Shown: positions 1 through 7,504, counted from the first letter of the stretch. The stretch is DNA of 33,970 nt from Methylobacterium sp. Leaf118 (GCF_920984675.1 NZ_CAKLBV010000051.1:1-33970); one strand, 5' to 3'. The notes: generated from the letters alone by a model not told the origin. Made by a program: numbers and translations.

Positions 1-149
1 CCGGCACGGCCGGTGGCGAGACCGCCCACCGCGGCGCCGAGGCCCGCGCCGAGGACGCCGCCGCCGAGAGCCCGGTCCTGAGGCGTGTTGCAGGCGCCGA
101 GCGAGAGGGCGAGGCCGCCCGCGACGATGGCGGCGATGAGGCTCTTCAT
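1..149 (-). CDS. Glycine-zipper lipoprotein, C-terminus outside the window
   Basis: Reading leftwards from the ATG at 149 gives a lipoprotein signal: positive start (MKS), hydrophobic stretch, then a lipobox LGAC with the lipidated Cys at residue 20. After it comes a Gly/Ala-rich stretch with GGGVLGAGLGAAVGG spacing, typical of glycine-zipper membrane-associated segments (17-kDa surface antigen or YMGG-like families). The gene runs off the left edge, so its length and C-terminal domain are unknown. It is divergent from ureE, with a 208-bp gap. Such proteins are usually small envelope lipoproteins; no specific role can be assigned. Confidence 0.7.
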   Translation of the reverse strand, partial: MKSLIAAIVAGGLALSLGACNTPQDRALGGGVLGAGLGAAVGGLATGRA

Positions 150-357
150 GATCGAGAAACTCCCTTGTGCATCGGCGCTCCGGCCTCGTCGCGGGGCGAT
201 CCCGCCGGGCGGCCGTGGTCTGTCAGCACCGGCAGACGAAACGGCCAAGATTGGGGCGGGTTCGCGGGAGGGCATGACTTTTCGGCCCGCGCCTGCCATC
301 TCAGGCGCACCTGTTGCAAAAACGTCGTCCCGCACGTCCCAGAGCCCCGAGGATCCC

Positions 358-948
358 ATGCCCGCAGCCCGCCAGATCGTCCGCAAGGCCGCCGTCCGGC
401 CCGAGCAGGTCGTCGACACGGTCGTCCTCGACCACGCCGCCCGCGCCCAGGCCCACGCCCATGTCCACACGGAAGGCGGCCTGCATCTCGACCTCGCCCT
501 GGACCGGGCATCGGGGCTGGAGGACGGCGACGCGCTCAAGCTCGACGACGGGCGCCTCGTCGCCGTGCGCGCCGCGCCGGAAGCACTCCTGGAGGTCCGC
601 GCCGGCAGCCCGTCCCGACTCCTGCGCCTCGCCTGGCAGCTCGGCGGCAGCCACGTCCCGGCGGAGGTCGCTGCCGACAGGCTCTACGTACCCGCAAGCG
701 CGGCGGAGCTGGTGCGCGGCGCCGGCTGCGCGGCCGAGCCGGTCACCCGCGCCTTCCGCCCCGAGAAGGCCGCCCACGATCACAGCACCTGCGGCCACGA
801 TCACAGCCATGATCACGGGCATGATCACGGGCATGACCATGGCCACGCGCATCACGACCACGGACACCAGGGTCACGACCATGCGCATAGTCACGCGCCT
901 TCGCACGAGCACGCGCATGACCACGGTCATGGGAAGCACGAGCACTGA
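358..948 (+). CDS. ureE: Urease accessory protein UreE (nickel metallochaperone)
   Basis: A 196-aa cytoplasmic nickel carrier that delivers Ni2+ to the urease maturation complex (UreD/F/G). The N-terminal peptide-binding-like domain (about residues 5-75) is followed by the metal-binding domain, with the conserved His of the UreE dimer interface at H99 in LGGSHVP. The C-terminal tail (from about residue 140) is a polyhistidine region of HDHG-type repeats with about 26 His in 57 residues, plus C124 and C145 nearby. The start was set at the ATG at 358, which gives the usual UreE N-terminus; the frame is open further upstream but that part looks non-coding. No other urease gene lies in the window, so it is an orphan here. 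Family assignment is firm; actual service to urease, rather than general nickel storage, is inferred. Confidence 0.9.
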   Translation: MPAARQIVRKAAVRPEQVVDTVVLDHAARAQAHAHVHTEGGLHLDLALDRASGLEDGDALKLDDGRLVAVRAAPEALLEVRAGSPSRLLRLAWQLGGSHVPAEVAADRLYVPASAAELVRGAGCAAEPVTRAFRPEKAAHDHSTCGHDHSHDHGHDHGHDHGHAHHDHGHQGHDHAHSHAPSHEHAHDHGHGKHEH

Positions 949-1083
949 GAGAGCGTAAGCCCGGGCTGTCCCGGTCTTCGGTGGGGCCCACGTCGGCGGG
1001 CACCCATCCGGGCCCCGTCCGATTCAGACAGGCATCGCGTCGTAGGGCCCGGCCGCGCGGCCCTCTGGCGCGATCTTGACTCC

Positions 1084-1118
1084 CGCGTTTGTTGGTATAC
1101 CAAATACCAACAAACGCG
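1084..1118. promoter_or_regulatory. Operator-like palindrome, site 1 (extended)
   Basis: Core TGGTAT-ACCAA-ATACCA at 1093-1109 is a perfect inverted repeat. Here it extends to 15-bp perfect arms (1084-1098 and 1104-1118) around a 5-bp spacer. The core ends 56 bp before the ATG of the 68-aa gene at 1166. It matches four other sites in the window (3041, 5909, 8474, 15660). The centre also contains TGGTATACCA, a form known for operators of GntR/FadR-family regulators. Confidence 0.75.
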
Positions 1119-1165
1119 GTTCGCGGGCGGTTCTCACGCCTGCCGGACCGGGAGGGGGACCGACC

Positions 1166-1372
1166 ATGGCCGACGACGCCCTGAGCTACCTCGTGGAAGC
1201 CTTCGGTCACGTGTCTGAGGCCGAGATCCAGGCCTTTCTCGACACGGCCCCGTCCACGCCCCGCCTGCGTGTTGTCCACTTCGCCGATGCACCGCTGGCG
1301 TTCGAGACCCTGGCCGCCCTCGGTCTTCCCGCGATGTCGACGGCGGAGCCGGATCAGACGATCCGGGCGTAG
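1166..1372 (+). CDS. 68-aa protein of unknown function
   Basis: Small soluble protein, not recognised. The ATG at 1166 is chosen because a GGGAGGGGG purine run lies about 6-14 bases upstream; the frame is open upstream but that part covers the palindrome at 1084-1118. The protein is acidic (begins MADDALSYLVEAF), with a predicted helix, a short strand-like stretch (RLRVVHFAD) and a second helix. This is faintly like half of a thioredoxin-type fold, but there is no CxxC. Its position behind the strongest copy of the shared operator suggests co-regulation with the oxalate genes. No transmembrane segment or signal peptide is seen. Confidence 0.55.
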   Translation: MADDALSYLVEAFGHVSEAEIQAFLDTAPSTPRLRVVHFADAPLAFETLAALGLPAMSTAEPDQTIRA

Positions 1373-1453
1373 CGCCGTCCTTCGCCCCGCCTGTACGACA
1401 CCGGGCCGGAAAGCGGGCGTGAACCGCTGACTTGTCGCATCGATCGTCGCAAC

Positions 1454-1471
1454 CCGTGACCGTCGTCACGG
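1454..1471. repeat. 7-bp inverted repeat with 4-base loop
   Basis: CCGTGAC-cgtc-GTCACGG lies 82 bp after the stop of the 68-aa gene, in an otherwise featureless gap (1373-1618). It could be a weak terminator hairpin or a dyad operator. No T-run follows on either strand, so termination is not strongly supported. Confidence 0.3.
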
Positions 1472-1618
1472 ATGCCGTGCGTCTCCCTGAACGATTGCAG
1501 TGGCGTCCGCTGTGCGCGTCGGCCCGATCCCGTCTCCGAGACGAGGCTGTCAGGGATTGACTCGCACCGGGTTTTTCCGAGAGCCGGTGCCCTCTCCCGG
1601 GCTGATGTGAGGGGCCCG

Positions 1619-1783
1619 TCAGTGCTTGCGCAGGCGGGCGACCTGCCACGTCAGCATCATGCTCGACACCATCAGGGCGGCGTGCAGCAGATGGAGAGAG
1701 AGCGAACCGTCGTGCATCGGGGCCATCCTGCGGGCGTGGCGTTGCCGGGCGTGCCGAGGTTCTGGCAACAACCGGGCCAACAT
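1619..1783 (-). CDS. Possible 54-aa small hydrophobic protein
   Basis: An open frame directly downstream of the HPP-CBS gene on the same strand (41-bp gap). The N-terminal third is Arg-rich. It is followed by a 20-25 residue hydrophobic, Met-rich stretch (HLLHAALMVSSMMLTW) and a basic end (RLRKH), which would suit a single-pass membrane peptide with the positive side in. No clear Shine-Dalgarno precedes the ATG at 1783; internal ATGs at 1726 and 1717 would give 35- and 32-aa versions. Coding status is uncertain; the evidence is the membrane-peptide-like composition and the position. Confidence 0.3.
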   Translation of the reverse strand: MLARLLPEPRHARQRHARRMAPMHDGSLSLHLLHAALMVSSMMLTWQVARLRKH

Positions 1784-1824
1784 TCCGAAGGATCAGGGCC
1801 AGGATCGGCCCGAGCGACGGGCCG

Positions 1825-2973
1825 TCAGGCCGCCTGGGGGGCGACCGGATCGGACGGCGCGAAGGTCTTGTCCGAGAGGAGACGCGTCAGCGTCGCGAGC
1901 AGGTCGGTCTGGGTGATGATGCCCAGGACCCGCCGGTCCTCGGCGACGACGACGACCGCGTGGGTGCGGCCGTCGGTCAGGGCATTGACCAGCCCGATCA
2001 CCGGTTCGTCCGGTCCGGCGGTCCGGGCCTCGGACATCACCGCCCGGAGGCCCACTGCGCCCTGCAGCGTCAATTCGCGCAGGCCGATCGTCCCGGCGAG
2101 CCGGCCGGCCCCGTCGATGACGGGAAGCGTCCGGATGTTGTGCGTGATGAGGAGGTGGCGGGCCTTCTCGGCGCTCCCGTCGAGACCAAGGGTGATCACG
2201 TCCCGCGACATCACCTCGGCGCAGGTGAGGGTGCCGCGGGCGCGCACCAGGGCCTGAAGCTCGACTTGCCGGAGGAGGCGGTCGAGATCGGCGCGGTCGA
2301 TGTCCAGGGTCTCGTCGAGCGCCTCCAGGGCGGCATCGACGTCCTCCGCCTGGAAGCCGACCCGCAGCGGGGCGGGCCGATCCGCCGTTCCATGGGTGTT
2401 CACGGGCGCCGCGACCGCGCGGTGCGGGTAGTTGCGGCGCGAGAGCTTGTGGAAGCCGATGCCGAGCACGACCAGGATGACCGAGTTCAGGCCGACCGGA
2501 AACAGGGGAAACAGGAAGCCCGCCGAGGTGACGGCCGGGCCGCCGATGAGGGCGGTGAGCGCCGCCGCGCCGCCCGGCGGGTGAAGCGACCGGGTCAGCG
2601 ACATCGCGGCGATCGCGAGAGACACGCCGACGCCGATGGCGATCACCGGATCCGGGATGAAATGGGCGGCGAGCACCCCCATGAAGGCCGAGATCGTGTT
2701 GCCGCCGATCACCGGCCAGGGCTGGGCGAGCGGACTGGCCGGCACCGCGAAGATCAGCACCGCCGAGGCCCCCATCGGCGCCACGATCAAGGGGATGTGC
2801 GGGCCTTCCCCGAAGAACCAGCCGCAGATCAGCCCGGTGAGCGTGATGCCCGCCAGGGCGCCCAGGCAGGCGATCACCCGCTCCCGCAAGGTCGCGCCCG
2901 CCAGGATCGGCCTGAACAGGCGGAATTTTTGTAGTTTCCCGACGTGGAGTTCCGGACCACCGGTGTTGGGCAT
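1825..2973 (-). CDS. HPP-family membrane protein with C-terminal CBS pair
   Basis: 382 aa. The N-terminal part (about residues 28-175) is an HPP integral membrane domain with four hydrophobic segments and the signature HPP at residues 131-133 (SLHPPGGAAA). The C-terminal part (about 245-370) holds two CBS motifs that usually bind adenine nucleotides and gate or regulate the attached domain (VMSRDVITL, RTLPVIDGAGRLAGTIGL, HAVVVVAEDRRVLGIIT). HPP proteins are membrane proteins; a plant chloroplast member has been linked to nitrite transport, but bacterial substrates are largely unknown. The ATG at 2973 is preceded by GAGGCGAGG. Operator-like site 2 is 67 bp upstream. Given its oxalate neighbours, an anion-transport role tuned by ATP/AMP is an inference only. 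Confidence 0.9.
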   Translation of the reverse strand: MPNTGGPELHVGKLQKFRLFRPILAGATLRERVIACLGALAGITLTGLICGWFFGEGPHIPLIVAPMGASAVLIFAVPASPLAQPWPVIGGNTISAFMGVLAAHFIPDPVIAIGVGVSLAIAAMSLTRSLHPPGGAAALTALIGGPAVTSAGFLFPLFPVGLNSVILVVLGIGFHKLSRRNYPHRAVAAPVNTHGTADRPAPLRVGFQAEDVDAALEALDETLDIDRADLDRLLRQVELQALVRARGTLTCAEVMSRDVITLGLDGSAEKARHLLITHNIRTLPVIDGAGRLAGTIGLRELTLQGAVGLRAVMSEARTAGPDEPVIGLVNALTDGRTHAVVVVAEDRRVLGIITQTDLLATLTRLLSDKTFAPSDPVAPQAA

Positions 2974-3309
2974 CCTCGCCTCGCGATGCTCTGCCTTCAC
3001 TGCCCGCAACGGGGGCGGAAACCCCGGCGGCCAGCGAGGCTGGTATACCATATACAAATCTACGAGCCGCCCCTGGAATTGCAACTCGCATGGGCACGTT
3101 GCCTTCCTGCGAGGCATCTTTGTCTTAACGCGATCGGCTGAAAGGCTGTGCTCTGGCCGCTCGCGAGGAGGTCGAGCGCGGGACGCGGCTGCCACGTGAT
3201 GGCCACCCGATTTCAGAGACCGGGATCGGCCGGAGGAGGCGGTCCGCACCGGTTCGGAAGCCGTCCGGGATGGTCATCCGGTCCCGTCACCCGCACATCG
3301 AACCGGCCC
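2974..3309. other. 336-bp intergenic region with regulatory site 2
   Basis: Gap between the kinase-like gene (stop at 3310) and the HPP-CBS start at 2973, both on the minus strand. It holds operator-like site 2 and, on the minus strand just upstream of it, a possible TTGCAA-N16-TAGATT promoter. The rest (about 3090-3309) shows no recognisable gene or RNA. Confidence 0.5.
3041..3057 (-). promoter_or_regulatory. Operator-like site 2
   Basis: TGGTAT-ACCAT-ATACAA: the left half-site is perfect and the right half-site has one mismatch to ATACCA. It is 67 bp upstream of the HPP-CBS ATG. Same layout as the sites at 1093, 5909, 8474 and 15660. Confidence 0.65.
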
Positions 3310-5082
3310 TCACCCCCGTGTCGCGCCCCAATCCCCCAGCGTCGCGGCATGCTCCGGGCGCACCACCTCGTCGAGGTCGGGGCAGGTCGCGGCGCTCTCC
3401 GAACCGAGCCCGGCGGCGGCCAGCGCCTCCGCCATGGCTGGGTCGGCGCGGAGGGCTTCGAGCCGGGGGCGATCGAGGCCGGCGAGGCGCCCCCCCTCGA
3501 AGCGGGCGACGACGCGGCCGGTGGCGGGCTCGGCGAAGCGCACGGTGGCGATCCGGCGCAGGATCGCGCGCAGGAAGCCGGCATCCTGCGCCGGATCGGG
3601 CTCGGCGCCGCGATAGACCTCCGCCGGGCTCCGGGCGCGGATATCGATCCGGCGGTAGCGCTCGATCGCGAGAAGCGCCCGCGCGTCGAGGATCGTCATG
3701 GCGCCGTTCGTCCCGAAGGCGATGGTCAGGGGGCGGGCCCCCTTCGGCACGGCGTTGTCGAGGAATTCGTAGAACACCGCCCGGTCCTGCCGCAGGGCCC
3801 AGGTGAAGAACAGCCGCGGCATGCCCGAATAGGCCTCGACATTGTGGGCGAGCAGGTCCTCCACCGCCTTGTAGCGCCCGAATTCCTCGCCCCGCTTCCA
3901 GGCCCGCTCCACGGTCTCCTCGGGCGGCGTGACCATGAATTGCAGGTAGACCCTTTGGCCGAACCGGGTCAGCAGCCCGCCGGTGCCGTCGCCGTTCGGC
4001 CCGGTCGAGAAGCTGTCGAAGCGGAAGCGGTCGATCAGCAGATGCGAGACGCTGCCGCCCGCCGCCTTGGCCGTGATGTGGCGGTCGAGCTTGGCGTCGA
4101 CGATCTCGATCTCGTGGCCCGCCAGCGGACCGGCATAGCGGCGCAGGGGCCCGAGCCCGTCGTAATCGAGCAGGAACTTGCGCCAGACATCGGGCGTGAC
4201 GACCGCGAAATCGGACCAGTCGGCGCCGATCCGCCCGGCGAGGTCGCGCTGGTAGGGCCGGATCGTGCTCTTGCCCGAGGCCGAGGCGCCCTTGACCGTC
4301 ATGACGACCGGCTCCGCCTGCGCCGCCAGGCGCCGGTAGCCGCGGGCCTCGGCGGCGGCGGCGATCCACGGCTCGATCAGCGCACCGATGCGCCGGCTTC
4401 CCTCGCGGTTCGCGACCAGGATGAGGGCGAGCCGGGCGAGGAGCGCCCGGTCCCGGATCAGGGTGCCCTGCCGGGCGATCACCGCCGCGACCACGCCGCG
4501 CAGGGCCTCGCGGACGGCGCCCTCGAGGCCCTCCGCCTCGGCGCAGCGACCGTCGAGCCGGGTCAGCGCACGGGCGAGCCCATCGACGGCCGGAACCGGG
4601 ACGGGCTTGCCCGGCAGGAGGCCGAACAGGCGCCGGGGGGCCGGGGGCGGCGCCTCGGCCTCCCCGTCGAGCAGGAGCGCGAGCTCGCGCCCCAGGATCT
4701 CCCCCGCCTCGGTGCGCAGGGCGTCGAGGGCGGCCTCCACGGCGCCCATCCGGGCGGCGATCCCGTCGCGCCAGATCGTGCTGACCATGGCGCGAAAATT
4801 GACCCCGAGATCGGCGTAGACCTCGCCGACCGGCACCGAGTAATCGGCCATCACCCGGATCAGGAGTTCGTGCACGGCGAGCCGCTCCGCCCGGATCGGC
4901 GCGAGCCGGACAGGGCTGAGTCCGCTGAGATCGGCGAGTTCGAGGATCTCGGCGAGCGGCAGCGCGGTGGTCTCGGGCCGGAACACCGTGGCGAGGGGCA
5001 TCAGCGCCCGCGGCAGGCCGGGCTCGAGACCCGGCTCCCAGGCATGGAAGGCCGCCTCGGCCGCGGGCGCCGGGGCGGTCAC
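3310..5082 (-). CDS. Large P-loop NTPase, zeta-toxin/kinase-like
   Basis: 590 aa, third gene of an operon with the 112-aa protein and the CBS protein (32-bp gap). The N-terminal 250 residues are mostly helical and not recognised. A Walker A motif, GASASGKST, lies at 265-273 after a hydrophobic strand, followed by TPDVWRK at 296-302. The part with TPPEETVERAWKRGEEFGRYK and the following residues resembles the sugar-nucleotide kinase fold of zeta toxins and related P-loop kinases. It is about twice the size of a free zeta toxin and has no adjacent antitoxin, so a toxin role is doubtful; a small-molecule or RNA kinase is as likely. The GTG at 5082 is used because GAGGG lies just upstream and no better in-frame start is seen. 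Operator site 3 precedes the operon. Confidence 0.75.
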   Translation of the reverse strand: MTAPAPAAEAAFHAWEPGLEPGLPRALMPLATVFRPETTALPLAEILELADLSGLSPVRLAPIRAERLAVHELLIRVMADYSVPVGEVYADLGVNFRAMVSTIWRDGIAARMGAVEAALDALRTEAGEILGRELALLLDGEAEAPPPAPRRLFGLLPGKPVPVPAVDGLARALTRLDGRCAEAEGLEGAVREALRGVVAAVIARQGTLIRDRALLARLALILVANREGSRRIGALIEPWIAAAAEARGYRRLAAQAEPVVMTVKGASASGKSTIRPYQRDLAGRIGADWSDFAVVTPDVWRKFLLDYDGLGPLRRYAGPLAGHEIEIVDAKLDRHITAKAAGGSVSHLLIDRFRFDSFSTGPNGDGTGGLLTRFGQRVYLQFMVTPPEETVERAWKRGEEFGRYKAVEDLLAHNVEAYSGMPRLFFTWALRQDRAVFYEFLDNAVPKGARPLTIAFGTNGAMTILDARALLAIERYRRIDIRARSPAEVYRGAEPDPAQDAGFLRAILRRIATVRFAEPATGRVVARFEGGRLAGLDRPRLEALRADPAMAEALAAAGLGSESAATCPDLDEVVRPEHAATLGDWGATRG

Positions 5083-5114
5083 GAGACCCTCACGCGCGGT
5101 GGCATCGCCCGAGC

Positions 5115-5453
5115 CTAGGCCGCGGAGGCGTCGTCGATCGCCTCGAAGCGGATCTGATAGGCCTCACCCCAGAGCGTGTTGGCCCGCTCGCTCCAGGCGG
5201 CATCGAAGAACAGCTTGGCGCAGAACGTGCTCTTCCAGATGCACACGGCGATGATCCGCTCGTCCAGGACGCGGATGTGCCGGCTCTCCAGCCCGGCGGC
5301 GATGCCGAGCCGGGGCAGCATATCGACGCTCGACATCCCGAACTCGTTCTCGCCGGGGAACACGACGGGACATTCGACGACGGTCAGGTTCTTCATCTCG
5401 GGCGCCCGCTGCGGCTGGATGGCGTGGGGATGGGGATCGGCAGTCAGGGTCAT
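5115..5453 (-). CDS. 112-aa conserved-looking protein of unknown function
   Basis: Not recognised. A soluble protein without signal peptide. After a variable first 20 residues comes a compact domain (MKNLTVVECPVVFPGENEFG, then RHIRVLDERIIAVCIWKSTFCAKLFF) with two Cys and an aromatic-rich end. The ATG at 5453 overlaps the stop of the CBS gene as ATGA and has GGAGG 8 bases upstream, so translation of the two is coupled. This suggests that the product works together with the CBS protein. An alternative in-frame ATG lies 20 codons later at MKNLTV. Confidence 0.75.
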   Translation of the reverse strand: MTLTADPHPHAIQPQRAPEMKNLTVVECPVVFPGENEFGMSSVDMLPRLGIAAGLESRHIRVLDERIIAVCIWKSTFCAKLFFDAAWSERANTLWGEAYQIRFEAIDDASAA

Positions 5454-5854
5454 GGCGAGGCCTCCGCGCCCGCCTCGCCCGCGCAATCCCAGATGCTCAG
5501 GATGGCGTGGACGCGGCAGGATTCCATGAGAGCGATGTGGTCGGCCTGCCGCGCGCAGAAGACCCGCAGGCGCTCCCGGGCCGTGGCGCCGACATCGATG
5601 GCGGGGAAATCCGGATCGGTGATGAGCCAGACGGAGCGGCTGTAGACCTCGGGCCCCTCCGCCGCGACCGCGCGAAACACGTCGCGCTGGGTCAGGAGGC
5701 CGGTCACCGGCGCGTCCACGGCCTCGCCCTCGACCACGACCAAGGCGCCCGCGCCGGACTCGGCGAGGAGCTGCGCGGCCTCGGCCACGGATCGATCACG
5801 ATGGATGGTGCGAAAGCCGGCCGCGCCTGCGTCCCGGCGCATCGTTGCGAGCAC
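5450..5854 (-). CDS. Stand-alone CBS-domain protein
   Basis: 134-aa cytoplasmic protein. A first CBS motif is clear (residues about 14-65: TIHRDRSVAEAAQLLAESG, GALVVVEGE, VTGLLTQRDVFRAV). The second half (to 134) is diverged, with ITDPDFPAIDVGATARERL and an Ala/Cys-rich end, so it may be one and a half CBS units. CBS domains usually sense adenosyl ligands (AMP, ATP, SAM). The GTG at 5854 is chosen because GAGGAG sits 6 bases upstream; an upstream in-frame GTG at 5869 is possible. It is the first gene of the three-gene minus-strand operon, 54 bp from operator site 3, and divergent from oxlT. Confidence 0.8.
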   Translation of the reverse strand: MLATMRRDAGAAGFRTIHRDRSVAEAAQLLAESGAGALVVVEGEAVDAPVTGLLTQRDVFRAVAAEGPEVYSRSVWLITDPDFPAIDVGATARERLRVFCARQADHIALMESCRVHAILSIWDCAGEAGAEASP

Positions 5855-5908
5855 GGCGCTCCTCCTCACGGAGCGCCTCTCCCGAGGGGGCGCCCTCGGA
5901 TGGGAAGC

Positions 5909-5925
5909 TGGTATACATAATACCT
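5909..5925. promoter_or_regulatory. Operator-like site 3, between the CBS operon and oxlT
   Basis: TGGTAT-ACATA-ATACCT: perfect left half, one mismatch in the right half. The central decamer TGGTATACCA is lost here but TGGTAT-N5-ATACC is kept, which suggests that the 17-bp spaced repeat is the true recognition unit. It lies 54 bp from the CBS start and 253 bp from the oxlT start, so it could serve both directions. Confidence 0.6.
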
Positions 5926-5926
5926 G

Positions 5927-5954
5927 TTGTCAACGCTGAATTTTGAATTATGGT
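5927..5954 (+). promoter_or_regulatory. Candidate oxlT promoter
   Basis: TTGTCA (5927-5932), 16-bp spacer, TATGGT (5949-5954), directly beside operator site 3. Transcription would start near 5961, giving a leader of about 218 nt before the oxlT ATG. This stretch is unusually AT-rich for the window. Confidence 0.4.
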
Positions 5955-5963
5955 GCCGGCCAT

Positions 5964-6004
5964 CGGGACCCACGAACGAGCTGTCGCCGTAATCCTGGGT
6001 CCCG
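5964..6004 (+). repeat. 9-bp inverted repeat at the start of the oxlT leader
   Basis: CGGGACCCA (5964-5972) and TGGGTCCCG (5996-6004) are perfect complements separated by 23 bases. If the candidate promoter is right, this hairpin would form the very 5' end of the oxlT mRNA. The rest of the leader (6005-6178) shows no further clear structure or open frame. Confidence 0.4.
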
Positions 6005-6178
6005 AAGAAAAATCGTGCCGGCCTGCCCGGCCCGCCTCAGGATCGCGCCGCGCGGTCCCTCTGCCCAAACCGGCGGACACCTCCTGCCCGCCGACGCACC
6101 GAAGAAGAACTGGCCCGACGAGAACACTCGCGGACCGAAAAGCTCGAACAATCGAGCGGACCCTCTGGAGAGACGTCC

Positions 6179-7471
6179 ATGACAGATCCCGTGACAGTAC
6201 CGGGCTCACGCCCGACCAACCGATGGCTGCAACTGGCGTTCGGCATCGTCTGCATGTGCATGATCGCCAACATGCAGTACGGCTGGACCTTCTTCGTCAA
6301 TCCGATCCAGGAGCGGCACGGCTGGGATCGCGCCGCGATCCAGGTCGCCTTCACGCTCTTCGTCGTCACCGAGACCTGGCTCGTGCCGATCGAGGGCTGG
6401 TTCGTCGACAAGTACGGCCCGCGGATCGTCACGCTCGTCGGCGGCTTGCTGTGCGGCCTCGCCTGGGTGATCAACGCCTACGCCGACTCCCTGACGATGC
6501 TCTATCTCGGCGCCGTCATCGGCGGCACCGGCGCGGGCGCGGTCTACGGCACCTGCGTCGGCAACTCGCTCAAGTGGTTTCCCGACCGTCGCGGCCTCGC
6601 CGCCGGCCTCACCGCCATGGGCTTCGGCGCCGGCTCAGCCCTCACCGTGGTGCCGATCCAGGCGGTCATCCACCACTACAGCTACGAGCATGCCTTCTTC
6701 TGGTTCGGCATCGGCCAGGGCCTCATCGTGATGCTGATCGCCCTGTTCCTCGTCTCGCCGAAGAAGGGCCAGGTGCCCGAGATCGCCCGCGTCAGCCAGA
6801 GCAAGCGCGACTACACCCCCGGCGAGATGGTGCGCGCCCCGATCTTCTGGGTGATGTACGCGATGTTCGTGATGATGGCGGCCGGCGGCCTGATGGCCAC
6901 CGCCCAGCTCGGCCCCATCGCCAAGGACTTCCACATCGCCGACGTGCCGGTGAGCCTGATGGGCATCACCCTGCCGGCGCTGACCTTCGCGGCGACCATC
7001 GACCGGGTGCTCAACGGCGTGACGCGGCCGCTCTTCGGCTGGATCTCCGACCATATCGGCCGCGAGAACACGATGTTCCTCTCCTTCGGCATCGAGGGCG
7101 TCGGCATCTACATGCTGAGCCAGTTCGGCCAGGACCCGATCATGTTCGTGATCCTGACCGGTCTCGTGTTCTTCGCCTGGGGTGAGATCTACTCGCTGTT
7201 CCCGGCGACCTGCGGCGACACCTTCGGCTCCAAATACGCGGCCACCAATGCCGGCCTGCTCTACACGGCCAAGGGCACCGCGGCGCTGATCGTACCCTAT
7301 ACGAGCATCCTCACCACGATGACGGGCTCGTGGCACGCGGTGTTCCTGGCCGCCGCCGCGCTCAACATCGTCGCCGCCTTCATGGCGATCTTCGTCCTGA
7401 AGCCGATGCGGCAGGGCTACACCAAGGCTTCGGCCGCGGAGACCGGGCCGAACGCCGCGACGGTCCACTGA
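6179..7471 (+). CDS. oxlT: Oxalate:formate antiporter (MFS)
   Basis: 430-aa inner-membrane carrier of the major facilitator superfamily that exchanges oxalate for formate. Twelve hydrophobic segments are visible, with the OxlT-type loops (DKYGPRIVTLVGG after TM2; WISDHIGRENTMF after TM8). The positive residues that bind oxalate in Oxalobacter OxlT have likely counterparts in TM8 (R276 or R283 in DRVLNGVTRPLFGW) and TM11 (K365 in LLYTAKGTAALIVP). Aromatic residues expected in the pore are present (NMQYGW). The ATG at 6179 has CTGGAGAG upstream. With oxc and frc it completes oxalate import, activation, decarboxylation and formate export. It is divergent from the CBS operon. Confidence 0.93.
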   Translation: MTDPVTVPGSRPTNRWLQLAFGIVCMCMIANMQYGWTFFVNPIQERHGWDRAAIQVAFTLFVVTETWLVPIEGWFVDKYGPRIVTLVGGLLCGLAWVINAYADSLTMLYLGAVIGGTGAGAVYGTCVGNSLKWFPDRRGLAAGLTAMGFGAGSALTVVPIQAVIHHYSYEHAFFWFGIGQGLIVMLIALFLVSPKKGQVPEIARVSQSKRDYTPGEMVRAPIFWVMYAMFVMMAAGGLMATAQLGPIAKDFHIADVPVSLMGITLPALTFAATIDRVLNGVTRPLFGWISDHIGRENTMFLSFGIEGVGIYMLSQFGQDPIMFVILTGLVFFAWGEIYSLFPATCGDTFGSKYAATNAGLLYTAKGTAALIVPYTSILTTMTGSWHAVFLAAAALNIVAAFMAIFVLKPMRQGYTKASAAETGPNAATVH

Positions 7472-7482
7472 CGACAGGCGAC

Positions 7483-7504
7483 CCGGCCGGCGCATGCCGG
7501 CCGG
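7483..7504 (+). terminator. Hairpin after oxlT
   Basis: CCGGCCGGC-gcat-GCCGGCCGG, a perfect 9-bp GC stem that begins 12 bases after the oxlT stop. There is no T-run, so it may act as a Rho-assisted terminator or as 3'-end protection. Confidence 0.5.

Noticed and set aside
3310..5082. Zeta toxin-antitoxin system
   Set aside because: The protein is about twice the size of zeta toxins, its neighbours are a CBS protein and an unknown rather than an epsilon-type antitoxin, and the resemblance is limited to the P-loop kinase core.
3148..5118. 656-codon open frame on the plus strand opposite the kinase-like gene
   Set aside because: Shadow of the minus-strand gene: its Gly/Arg/Asp-rich composition follows from GC-rich codons, and the minus-strand protein has Walker A and family-like motifs.
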